64,000 bases of DNA from Pomacea canaliculata (Eukaryota > Mollusca > Gastropoda > Architaenioglossa > Ampullariidae). The stretch lies in contig NC_037599.1 of NCBI RefSeq assembly GCF_003073045.1, positions 19,782,555 through 19,846,554 of the forward strand, read 5' to 3'. Under the pieces are notes generated by a model, which worked only from the letters and a program-made list of their open reading frames with translations, had not been told where the DNA came from and ran no database searches. Shown here in pieces: positions 54,882 through 64,000 of this stretch (positions are counted from its first letter, which is position 1; every line of letters begins with the position of its first letter). The position numbers and the translations under genes are program-made.

Positions 54882-55527
54882 TGCCATGATTCAGAGTGTG
54901 TCTGAGTTGATCAGTTTATCACTTGCATTTCTATTGATTTTCCGGACGATTTCTTTTGCTTTAGCAGACGACGGCACCGATGAGGCGAGCCCGACAGAGT
55001 ACCGCTATGAATTGGCAACATCACCAGATGCTGCCTTTGTGTACGAAAACACTCATTACTTTGAAATCATCTTTCCAGAAAGTTTAAGCTATACATACAA
55101 ACTTCGCCGCGCGAAAGATTTTGGTAACGATTTTGATCGCGAGTACAAGAAAATTCGCATGGTCATCGCAGAGCCCATTGAGGCATGCAGTCCCATTATT
55201 AACAACGTGGAAAGGGCCGTTGCTTTCATCCTGCGAGGTGGATGCTCCTTCTTGACGAAGTCCAGACAAGTTGAAAAAGCTGGCGCGGTGGCAGTCATCG
55301 TCGCTGATAATGACGAAGAAAATGACGAGTATATGATTGACATGGTCGACGATTCAACTGGCCGATCTGTGGAGATTCCATCTCTGTTCCTGATGGGTAA
55401 GGATGGCATGATGATACGGCGAAATCTGATGTTGGAAGGGCTTGATGAAGCCATCATCAACATTCCTGTTAATCTGACTGGAATTCCAATCGGTGCAGCA
55501 AAACAGCCACCATGGACACTCTGGTGA
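54862..55527 (+). CDS. PRADC1: Protease-associated domain-containing protein 1 (PRADC1/PAP21)
   Basis: Single open frame of 221 residues (human protein about 188). Residues 14-35 (LISLSLAFLLIFRTISFALA) are a signal peptide. The PA domain fills about residues 55-205, with RRAKDFG, IAEPIEAC, FILRGGCSFLTKSRQVEKAG and AVIVADN as in vertebrate PRADC1, then IPSLFLMGKDGMMIRR, IPVNLTG (N-glycosylation site, conserved as NVT in human) and the terminal QPPWTLW. PRADC1 is a small secreted glycoprotein without a protease domain. The first ATG was chosen; a second at codon 9 is possible and would still leave a signal peptide. No intron interrupts the coding part. Confidence 0.95.
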   Translation: MGKLENSAMIQSVSELISLSLAFLLIFRTISFALADDGTDEASPTEYRYELATSPDAAFVYENTHYFEIIFPESLSYTYKLRRAKDFGNDFDREYKKIRMVIAEPIEACSPIINNVERAVAFILRGGCSFLTKSRQVEKAGAVAVIVADNDEENDEYMIDMVDDSTGRSVEIPSLFLMGKDGMMIRRNLMLEGLDEAIINIPVNLTGIPIGAAKQPPWTLW

Positions 55528-56185
55528 TGGTGCAAAATAGTTAAGAGGGTAGGTTTCACCCTTACATTTTACTTTCTCTTTGCTCTATGGTGAAATTTCA
55601 GTATAAATGATCTATCAGATCTATTAAATGCACATCACTGTCTATTAATACATAACATATCAAAGACACTAATTTGACCAGAAGAGTTTACAAAACATTG
55701 TCCATCTTTTGAGAGATCTTTTCATCATTACCTCAACAATGTTCAATATAATTGAGAAGATAACTCATTCTCTTTCCAGCAAACAGTCTATAGCTGCAAC
55801 TCAGACATACAGTACTTGTTATTGTTGTTTCTTTTGGAAAGGACAAGTGCTTCCACATTAAGACGATTTTGCAGTGTGGGTGGTGGGGTTGGGGGAAGGA
55901 AATTGGGACATAGGGGAGTGGAAGGGGTTAACAGGTTTTATGAAGATCCTAAAATATGATCTTTGAGGCAAGGAAGTGAAACTTTCAAGCTTGGGTGTAG
56001 ATGCTCTGTGTAGTCCATAAACAAAGACATTGTTGAAATCAGCAGCACAATTCACTGATAACAAGGCATTTGATTAAGGACAGAATTGTTTCTGCTGGGG
56101 TATCTAATAAGTCAACAAGTTAATGGTAACTAAGGAAAAGATCCAGTTTTAAAGGCTAGATAGCACTACCACTAGTACTTACAAA

Positions 56186-56422
56186 GATGAAAGAAGAGGA
56201 GAAACAGAGACAACAAAAAAGGAAAGCAGAAGACTTCATGAATTGGTAAGAAAAAAAAAAAAAGAGGATGGAGGCCTTAAACAATGGGGTCAAAGAACAT
56301 GCCTTGAAATGTGAAAAGATGGAAACTCATTTATAACACAGTCTAATGCCTTATGGCAGGAGTCTGAAAAGAAAGTTGAAGAACAGAAGCTTGTGGAAAG
56401 GGAAATGAAAATGATTTGTTAG
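56186..56422 (+). other. Coding-like, frame-broken stretch of charged codons
   Basis: Successive short frames read MKEEEKQRQQKRKAEDFMNW, MEALNNGVKEHALKCEKM and QSNALWQESEKKVEEQKL, a coiled-coil-like composition unlike the flanks. Stops and an A run separate them. It may be a decayed pseudogene or noncoding exon material; I do not recognise the parent. Confidence 0.25.
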
Positions 56423-56920
56423 CTTAATTACTTAGTCCTCTTTGCTTACCAGTTGTTATATTAAAATTGTCTGTTTGCTTGCTGTTGCCACAAACCACCT
56501 GGCAGTGAAAGTCTGTACAAAAGTGCTTTTGTTACATTTTAACAGACTGATATTTCTTACACAAATATGAATCTTGTGTCTGAAAACTCCGCTGGACAGA
56601 CCTCACTTTGCACAAGTGCATTTTCAGGATGGATTGAAGATTGAACAGTTGATTTCAGCTTATTTTATGTATTATGTTTGTTTTGGCTTTCTCTTATAAT
56701 TGTTAATATTTTTTTGAACATTTTATGCATTCTAAGGTTACTATCATACTTGTGTACACTGTCAGCAACTCTGCTTTACATAGAACCTGTTTTTGTGGGA
56801 AAAAGAGCTTCAGAATAAGAAAATTATGGGAATAGTTTGCCATTTTTGGTGTATATATTTTTACAATTTATTTGTTGTTAGCTTTCATTTTATCATAACC
56901 ACTTGCTGTTTGTCTTTCAG

Positions 56921-57003
56921 CATCTACAATCAAACGATTGAGGGCAGCTGCTGACAATCATGAGAATGAAGCAGTTTTACCAAAACCAAGAGAAAATCCA
57001 TGA
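56921..57003 (+). other. Exon-like segment with strong acceptor
   Basis: A near-ideal acceptor (tgctgtttgtctttcag) ends at 56920. In one phase the sequence reads STIKRLRAAADNHENEAVLP, then KPRENP and a stop at 57001. This could be the last exon of an unseen + strand gene or a 3' UTR exon. No matching donor was identified. Confidence 0.3.
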
Positions 57004-57615
57004 TCATCATTTTGATCATCCTGTACATTTTTAGCAACCGTCAGCCTGGACATCAAGCAGCTTGCATTCCATTTATATCTTCTTGGCAACAGGATCAGCG
57101 GTGTGCAGTGCTCAGAACGTATTTAAGAATGTAGATGTCAGCAGACACTATTGCTGCACCTGTTCTGTTTGTGAGTGTTCTGTGCGTTGACATGGTTACA
57201 GCATATGCCAGTTTCAACTGCCAGGCCTAGTGATATTTTCACTTATCTTTCATCGTTATGCTTGAGTAATTGTGAGATTTTTCCTTATTGTGCAGAGTAT
57301 GAGATGTGTGGGTTTTTTTTGTTTTTTTTTTTTTGATTTTGTTGGTTTGGGATAAGTCCAGTCTTTTTTGCCAGTACAATTAGACTTTGAGGCACTTCAA
57401 AAGTGACACTTCAGCACTTAGCCAGGTTGATAAAGGCCTTTAGGGCGATGTCATAACACCACTAGCATTCAGCTTACAAACTTTAAAAATCATTATACCT
57501 AGTAATTGTAATGACTTGTATATGTATCATGCACAGTAAGGTCACAAAATCCTCTTTGTTCTGTAATAGGCTGTTTTATTGTGGCCACACTTACTTTTTT
57601 TCGAGTTCAGAGGAC

Positions 57616-58311
57616 CAGAGCTTCTGCTAATGCAAAAAATTGTGTATAGTGCGCATTAAAAGTTCGGAGGACCCCTTCAATTTTCGTCAGTGGGGTCCCA
57701 GGGGCCCCCTTCAAATTTGGGCGAAGAACCGATACAAAATTGGGTGTCTGTCTGACATCGTATTCCAATCTATTGTTGTCATCTGCTACAAGGTGAGAGT
57801 AACTTCCTTTACACTGAGTTTTTTCCCTTACCGGAAAGAGTTCCGTTAACCTATTTCCAAGATGTCGTTGACAGCGTGGTTAAAATCATCGTCTCAGAAA
57901 CGGAAAGAAAATGAGAGTGAAGACAAACAGCAAGATAATGAAGATCGTGAACCCACATCATCATGCCCTGGTCCATCTAGTACCTGTGATGACAACCCAC
58001 CCAAAAAGAAAAAAGTGAGAGCCTACAATACTGTGTGGGAGAAAGAGTTTTCATGGCTCGAGTTTGATGAGTAGTCCCGTCATGGAGTGTTCCGTGTCTA
58101 AAAACTTGGCAGAAAAATGCTTTCATCACTGGCTGTACCAATGCTGTACTAATGTTCAAAGAAACATACTAACAAGACATGAGTCGACTGTTGATTTGTT
58201 GATATTTTTTCACATTGTAAAGGGACCCCTTAGAGTTAGCCTGGGACCCCTTAGAAATGTGAAGAAAGGGTCCCTGGGACCCTAAAGAATTAAGCCTTAG
58301 CAGAAGCCCTG
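57616..58311 (+). mobile_element. hAT element with N-terminal transposase fragment (696 bp)
   Basis: Ends CAGAGCTTCTGCTAATGC and (reverse complement) CAGGGCTTCTGCTAAGGC are inverted repeats with two mismatches; CAGAGGAC is duplicated exactly at 57608-57615 and 58312-58319. The ORF 57862-58074 (MSLTAWLKSSSQKRK..., PPKKKKVRAYNTVWEKEFSW) resembles the N-terminus of ZNF862-like hAT transposases: a basic nuclear signal, then the W..EF.WL.FDE lead-in to the zinc finger. After its stop the finger-like part (MECSV, NILTRHES) continues in other frames. The catalytic domain is missing, so this is an internally deleted copy. Confidence 0.9.
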
Positions 58312-59849
58312 CAGAGGACATTTCTGCAGCAAAAGCAATTCACTATATTTTTTTTAATTTGTATTTGTGTTGAGAAAATGTTAAGCAACAAGTGGCCATA
58401 TTTCAAGTAAAGAGACTCCAACAACAACAAAATATCTTACCAAATGAAAAATTGTTTATTCTCATTTAAAGGTGGTCAATTGGATTTTTTTTTTTTTTGG
58501 TCTCCTAAGAGCACTGATCATTTTGTAATGTTCCTGTGCCTTCAGCTTTGCGCTTCGAGGCCAGTATTGCTCATTACTCAGCGTTTATAAGCTGGCATAT
58601 GTTTAACTTGTTTTTAAATATTGAAGCATCACATTTTAAGATGAAAGTGACTTTTTAAAATTTTACAGTTTTGCGTGGAGCAGACTATGCACTGTTTACT
58701 GTTTTTTGCAAAGCCTGTTATAAATACAATGCACTATGGGTTAGTGGAGATTGCTTTGCATGTATCTAGCATGTGAAGAACTGCAAAATGCTGCAATAAC
58801 AATGTGATTGATTTGTACACCTGTGAGACAATGTGATTACAAGATTGTACATAATTCTGTGTCTAGCACTGATAACAGTTTCATGGTGTGTTCAGAAGTT
58901 CCCCAACAGTTCTTGTTATGCATATTCCTGTTTTGATTGCTTCACGGTCGATAATGGTGCTAGACACCAACAATAGAATGCTTAAGGAAGCAGCCAGTTT
59001 GACCTTCAAGTCTTGTTTAATCAACAATCCATTACAATCATCCAGAGTTACATTGCATGATAAACAGCAGTGTTAATGCCTACATAACACTAAAAAAGTA
59101 TCAATCCTACAAAGTATGTTGCATGAATTTTCTGTTATATTCTTTGGCTTTAAGGTGGTTTGGGCTCTCAGTATGCATATAGTTTCAATGTGCCAAAAGC
59201 ATCTTTTTTTCCTTCTTCTTTGAAGGTTTTTAGCAATCAGGTGGTCATAACATGGAATCTAAATCTGTTTCTATAATAGATAGTGATTATAGGTACATAT
59301 TCAACTGTTAAAGGCAACATCCCTATTAAATATTTGATCATCCCATGCAGTGTCATTTGCTTTTTGACTGCCAAGCAAGTATGCCGCAATACAAACACAT
59401 AACCTGTTTCCATAAAATCATTGGTTGTCAGAAAATGTCAACACAAAACAGGTTAGACCAGTGTTACACTCTTCCTCATTACACTAACCTCACCTCACTG
59501 GTACAGCATTTTAGCATACTTCAAAGTAACAGATTATTAGAAATGTAGATTTGAATGCAGAAAAAAAAGTAAATAGATATAAATTTCACTTTACATGTGG
59601 GCAGAGATAATGATAGCTAGATTTATGAAGACTGGGCAGGAATTTATAAAGTTATTAAATATTTCCATCATTGAACGAGCTGGTGTTAAAAAAGAGTTGC
59701 ATTAAAAATGCATCCTGTAAATTTTTGCTCATTTGCAAAAAATGCTAATAAGATTCTCATCCCTCAGACAATGGCTATGTTTTGTGTTTGAAGACTTTCT
59801 TAACAAGTTACCCAGTCATAGAATGTGAAGGTTCATACCATTGATAATG

Positions 59850-60042
59850 GGGGGGGGGGGGGGAGAGATTTGGTGTTTTACGCCGTGTTAAGGCTATATT
59901 ATGGTAGGCAGCCAGCCCTGTAAACAGATGCATGCAGAGAAAGAACGCGTGCCGAGACGAGAAATGAACTCTGGGCAGCCAACCTTCACTGTATTGGTGA
60001 CAGGCGCTAACAGCGCTAACCGTTGCGCCACAGGGCCGCTAC
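59850..60042 (-). mobile_element. tRNA-derived SINE, full-length-like
   Basis: Reading leftward from 60042 it starts GGCCCTGTGGCGCAACGGTT (A box GTGGCGCAACGGTTAGCGC), has a degenerate B box (AGAGTTCATTTCTC), a body with GTTTACAGGGC and TAACACGGCGTAAAACACC, and ends in a C run. 'cataccattgataatg' (59834-59849) and 'cataccattgtataatg' (60043-60059) are a target duplication with one indel. The 'tttacgccgtgtt' segment recurs in molluscan SINEs as far as I recall. Confidence 0.85.
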
Positions 60043-61255
60043 CATACCATTGTATAATGTCAGAATATTTAAGCTTGTGCTACAGCATAAAAACGACATC
60101 AACTTTTGACTTCAGTGCAACTGAGGAAAAAGAACATTAGACTAATAACAATTGCAGGCATGTGTAACATTTATTGCTCGGTAGTCAATGAAAGTTTGAA
60201 AACTCAAAGTGCAATGATGATTTTTCAAATTCATCATGGATGCCAACAGCAACTCCTACCTCACTTTTCTTTTGAAGGGAGTAAGGAAACATTAGGTTTG
60301 ACTGATGGATGTAAAAGCATGTTTAAACAGTTGTTATACAGTTGGCGTCAAGACATGGGTGACCATCAAAGGTAATGTCCCTCTGTATGTGAAATGTATG
60401 GAAAAAGACATGCAAAACTAGCCTAAAAGATAGGTCAAGACTTGGAACTTAATGCTGCACACATAATACTGGTCATTCTAGGTGAAAAGGTTTCATTGTT
60501 TCAATTACACCTGTATACTTTCACTGATAGTTGAAAGACTACAAACTGGAACACAAAGTTTCTTTGAAAATATGATGAATCATCTAATGAGAAAAGCTAA
60601 CAGATACTATAAATAGAAGAGCAGATGGAACAAGGACATGCCAGGCACATAAACTGGTAAAACTTCTTCAAAACCAGAGCCAGAACTAAATGAAAAAGCT
60701 GAAATAATACTTCTATTTACCTCTAACTCACTCGACACTAACTTTGTGTAGGAGGTAACAGGTTGGCTTCAGTGAGATTCACCAAATCAAATCCCTTGCC
60801 ACAGCCAGAGAGGAAAAAGTGGTAATATATATATAAGTAAAATATCTTTCACAAGTCTAGCATGATTGGAAAGTTTGTTTATTTTTTGTTTTGTTTTAAT
60901 TTTAAAAATAGAGTGATTTGATCACAGGTATTTTAAAATCCTTTCATGCTGCTTGCAAAAATATCTGCTGCCTACAACTGAAAACTCTAACAAGAGAAAA
61001 ATATCAATAAATTAAAACACTAACTGCTGTTCAGTTGCAGATGATTTTTTCCAATTAACTACTAAAACGAGGCAGGTGTGTACAAAGTTTACGGTTCAGC
61101 CATATCCATTGTTTAGGCTCGACGAGACTAACAGTGGAGAATTTCGTAAGAGCTTGGTTTCGGCAGACAGACAACAATCCACCTATACACATCCGTGAAA
61201 ATGACATTTATGTCTAAGAAATGATGTCCTATTTCCTTTCAAATAAGTCTTGGGA

Positions 61256-61412
61256 GTGGAGGTGATGGGGAGGAATTGAGTTTTACACCCAGCAAGCTGC
61301 TAAAGCTGTATCACAGCAAGGCCCTGTAAACAGATGCCACATGTAGAAGAAAAACAGCTTGCCCGAGATAAGAGCTGAACCCAGGACAGCCAACCTTCAC
61401 TGTATTGGTTCT
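61256..61412 (-). mobile_element. SINE fragment of the same family
   Basis: Shares with 59850-60042 the blocks 'ggccctgtaaacagatgc', 'gcccgagata', 'gacagccaaccttcactgta' and 'gttttacac'. The pol III head is missing, so it is 5'-truncated, in the same orientation. Confidence 0.75.
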
Positions 61413-61832
61413 TATAGTATACAATTACTATAATACAATATAATTACTATAATACAATTATGTATGGACAGAATACCACCCTCAAAACTCATGAGGTCTC
61501 AATAATAAAAATAAAAACAACAGTATTGCCAAAACCTAACTCTAATAATTATGAGCATTGGCTTGATAACTTCATGTCATCAGTATTTTAAAAATATCAT
61601 AAAAATCATAAAAAATCAATCAGCATCACACAACTCTCATCAGTTTTATCTGTGGTTTTTATACTGATGACAAGTTAAATCTTCAGATGTTCCTGTCCTG
61701 GAAATGAATCAACAAAATGTGCATGAACAAATATGGGCACACACAAAACACACAATGTGCTCCATAACTTTGTCCAGCCTACAGTGAAGTGTGCCATGCA
61801 TAAAATTTAGGCACTGAAGTCAGCCATGGGAA

Positions 61833-64000
61833 TCAAAACTCTGGGCTGCTACTCCTCTTAGGCCTGTCATCGCCTGTCACAATATAGTCCTCATACTTTA
61901 GCAGCTGCTGCTGTGTTATACAGTCTGCCAGAAAAAAAATATAAAATGCTCATTCTTTTAAAATTAAAATCAGACGATTCAAGGTTACTGCTGAAAAAAA
62001 ACTATTTTAGCCTTTGGAAATTTTTGTGGTAACAAAAGTGTAAACTAGTTTCTTAAAGTCAGATCTAGATTTTCAAACATTTGCAGAAGGATCGATTTTT
62101 TAAAATGCAACAAAAACAAACACTGATTTCTTGTGCTAGTTTATGTCTAAAGCAATGGTTTGAGAACAGAGAAAAACTGGTATAAAGAGTTTTACTTACC
62201 CAAAACCCAGAGAGGTTTTATGCTGACTTTACATGCAGTACTTTCATTACCAATATGAAGCTCAGCTCGACTAACATTTTCTGTAACCTGGAACAGCCAA
62301 GACATCAAATATTTCACTATCAACCTATGTGCAACAACTGACCTGTTTTGATGTCGCAGTTGTCAGAATCTTTCCATGAAGTCTTACTTTTCAAGGAGGG
62401 AAAAGTGAAGAAAATAGTTTTGTTCCTTTATTTTAATAACTAATAAAAGAACGAAAGCCAAATAGTGAAAGGACTGGTGCGAGTTTTGACTAGATCTATT
62501 CTTCAGTAGTTACATTGCATTCTACTGTAAATTTGCATGCTGCAAATACATTCTGCTGATTAAATGTGCCAGTTCAACCAACCAATGACCTATGATTTAC
62601 ATTATTGTTTTTTGAAGGGGGAAAAAAAAGTGAAGAATGTTTTATTTCCATTTTAAATACCTTAATAGTAGAATGCATGACAAGCAAATGTCAGGATGTG
62701 AAACAAATCATCTTATCTATAAGCTAAATGTTTTATCCTTAAGCTAAATGTACAAAATCACCCCATCATTTTACCTTGGCCTTGTTTATATAAAGCAAGT
62801 GATCAATAACCTTTGTCCAGCATGGGGTGTAGTGGTTAAAACACTTATTTGTTACTACTGTAGTGAGAAACGCAGGGTTCAGATCTTGTCTCAGGACACT
62901 CTCTGTATATGACACCTGTCCATAGGGCTGGACGTTAGGCATTTTCCCCAGGTACCCTAGTTTCTTCCTGCTTCCACTCCCCTCCATAATGCGACATCAC
63001 CTCAAGGTGGAAGTACTTTCCTACTAAATAAACCAACCAACAATACCTTTGTCCACCAGTCTCTCCCACAATTCCCTTTCTGGTCTGTTTTGTAATTTTC
63101 TCAGAGATAGACATAGCATCATTCTTATTTCCTGTGAGGTTCTATGTTGTAAACAGGATGAAGTGGTTTGTGCAAGTGTTTCCACTTCAAAAACTATAAT
63201 GAAGATAAAAAGGCATGGCAGGTTGGTCACTTTTAGCATACCTTAGCACCACAAAGACGCAAGAGAGCTGCCACTTGATTACGTGGAGGAGTACAAGATT
63301 TAGAAACAAAGACAATTCCAATCCCATCAAACAGCTTTGACTGAAAATCTCCATCTGAAATTTGTTGCCGAGCGAGCCGTGTAACCTGCAAGGAAAAAAT
63401 ATTGCATTATTAGTGGCACGATGATTTTTAAAATTTATTTCTGAAAATTATTATAACCTGAAAACATTCCACACATCACTTTCATGTTGATATGAACTGT
63501 AAATAGCAATGACATAATGACAAACCTTACCTTAGACTTCGGAAATTCCTTTATCAGTTCGAATGTCTCTTCTGGTACCCATTTTTCGGCTTCTAGTGAT
63601 TGAATTACCTGCAACCATCAGCTAGAGATCAATGGTGTTTTCTGTTGCAGGTAACTTTGCCTAACAATGCCACCAAGAAAACATCCTACTTTCAGAAGGG
63701 AAACAAAAATCAAGATAAACAGAAAATCTGATACTGCTGCATGATCTGAATTTCCATCCAAAATTGAAAAGCAGATCTGTTATATGCTTATATATATACA
63801 CTGTTAAAATTTATCTAAATATCACACAATCTTTTAAGATTTACAGATAATGGCAGCTGTCACCCACCCATGTTTTGCTTAGAATCCAACAGCCTCTTGC
63901 CAGACCATGCAGAACATTCAGGGTACGCCGTGGTTCACCACATATTAGGTGAGTCGTGTGACGTGAAACATTGTTTTCCAAAACAAACCCACCAAGTCTT
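61833..64000 (-). CDS. MCPH1: Microcephalin, last five exons (C-terminal BRCT pair)
   Basis: Exons on the - strand: 64000-63868 (continues off the window), 63608-63531, 63385-63242, 62287-62200, 61924-61833, all GT-AG and in frame (phases 0, 0, 0, 1), giving the last 177 residues. The first two exons end BRCT2: THLICGEPRRTLNVLHGLAR, GCWILSKTW, VIQSLEAEKWVPEETFEL, close to vertebrate MCPH1 (RTLNVL.GIARGCW, SLE...WI.EE.FEL). The next three form BRCT3: TPPRNQVAALLRLCGAKVTE, AELHIGN, IKPLWVLDCITQQQLL, with the structural Trp kept, and a short tail ending SSPEF. MCPH1 acts in the DNA-damage response and chromosome condensation; its BRCT pair binds phosphopeptides such as gamma-H2AX. The N-terminal part lies outside. 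Confidence 0.93.
62820..63044 (+). mobile_element. tRNA-derived SINE in MCPH1 intron
   Basis: GGGTGTAGTGGTTAAAACAC is A-box-like and GGGTTCAGATCTTGTC B-box-like, with a body ending CTACTAAATAAACCAACCAA. ACCTTTGTCCA is duplicated at 62809-62819 and 63045-63055. It is inserted in antisense to MCPH1 between the fourth and third exons from the 3' end. Different family from 59850-60042. Confidence 0.85.

Larger units (their letters stand above)
55528..61832 (+). other. Spacer between PRADC1 and MCPH1
   Basis: Includes the PRADC1 3' UTR, coding-like debris at 56160-56420, an exon-like piece at 56921-57003, a 696-bp hAT element, two - strand SINEs and long AT-rich stretches. 58320-59830 and 60060-61250 show nothing recognisable beyond T runs and short chance frames. 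Confidence 0.5.

Overview
The window is animal nuclear DNA. It has short GT-AG introns, AATAAA poly(A) signals, AT-rich spacers with many microsatellites, and a mix of hAT DNA transposons, non-LTR retrotransposon fragments and tRNA-derived SINEs. The recognisable host genes (tissue inhibitor of metalloproteinases, PRADC1, microcephalin) and a SINE body with a 'ttttacgccgtgtt' block suggest a lophotrochozoan, most likely a gastropod mollusc. The species cannot be settled from sequence alone.

Bases 1-48400 hold a tandem array of 13 paralogous genes, all on the + strand, here called units 1-13. Each encodes a small (about 200-270 residue) protein made of a BTB/POZ fold plus a short helical tail, with no MATH, Kelch or zinc-finger part. 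Exon 1 gives the N-terminus and first half of the BTB fold. A phase-1 intron always falls just before helix alpha5, and exon 2 gives alpha5, a variable loop and the tail. Unit 1 is cut by the window edge. Units 2, 3, 5, 6 and 9-13 read open as two exons. Unit 4 needs an extra GC-AG intron. Units 7 and 8 carry frameshifts. An orphan exon-2 relic sits in unit 4's first intron.

The array has grown by repeated local duplication: units 1/2, 5/6(/7) and 8/10 share flanks as well as exons. It has been reshuffled by insertions (five hAT elements in the whole window, four with perfect 8-bp target duplications and one with a decayed one; several LINE pieces), by an inverted copy of unit 8's 5' region, and by small tandem duplications in promoters. 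The near-identical pair 5/6 differs far more in exon 2 than in the intron between its exons, and almost every exonic change is non-synonymous. Seven units share a GGGNTTTCC-like box, six of them 120-150 bases before the ATG. Together these look like a fast-evolving, possibly inducible multigene family; its function is unknown.

Bases 48400-64000 are a different neighbourhood: LINE and fold-back debris, a four-exon single-domain TIMP gene (51257-52676), more repeats, an intronless PRADC1 gene (54862-55527) preceded by two small upstream ORFs, a repeat-rich spacer, and on the - strand the last five exons of a microcephalin (MCPH1) gene running off the right edge. I recognised no retrovirus or Polinton copy, tRNA, rRNA or CRISPR array; one promoter-bearing insertion in unit 8's intron might be a solo LTR.
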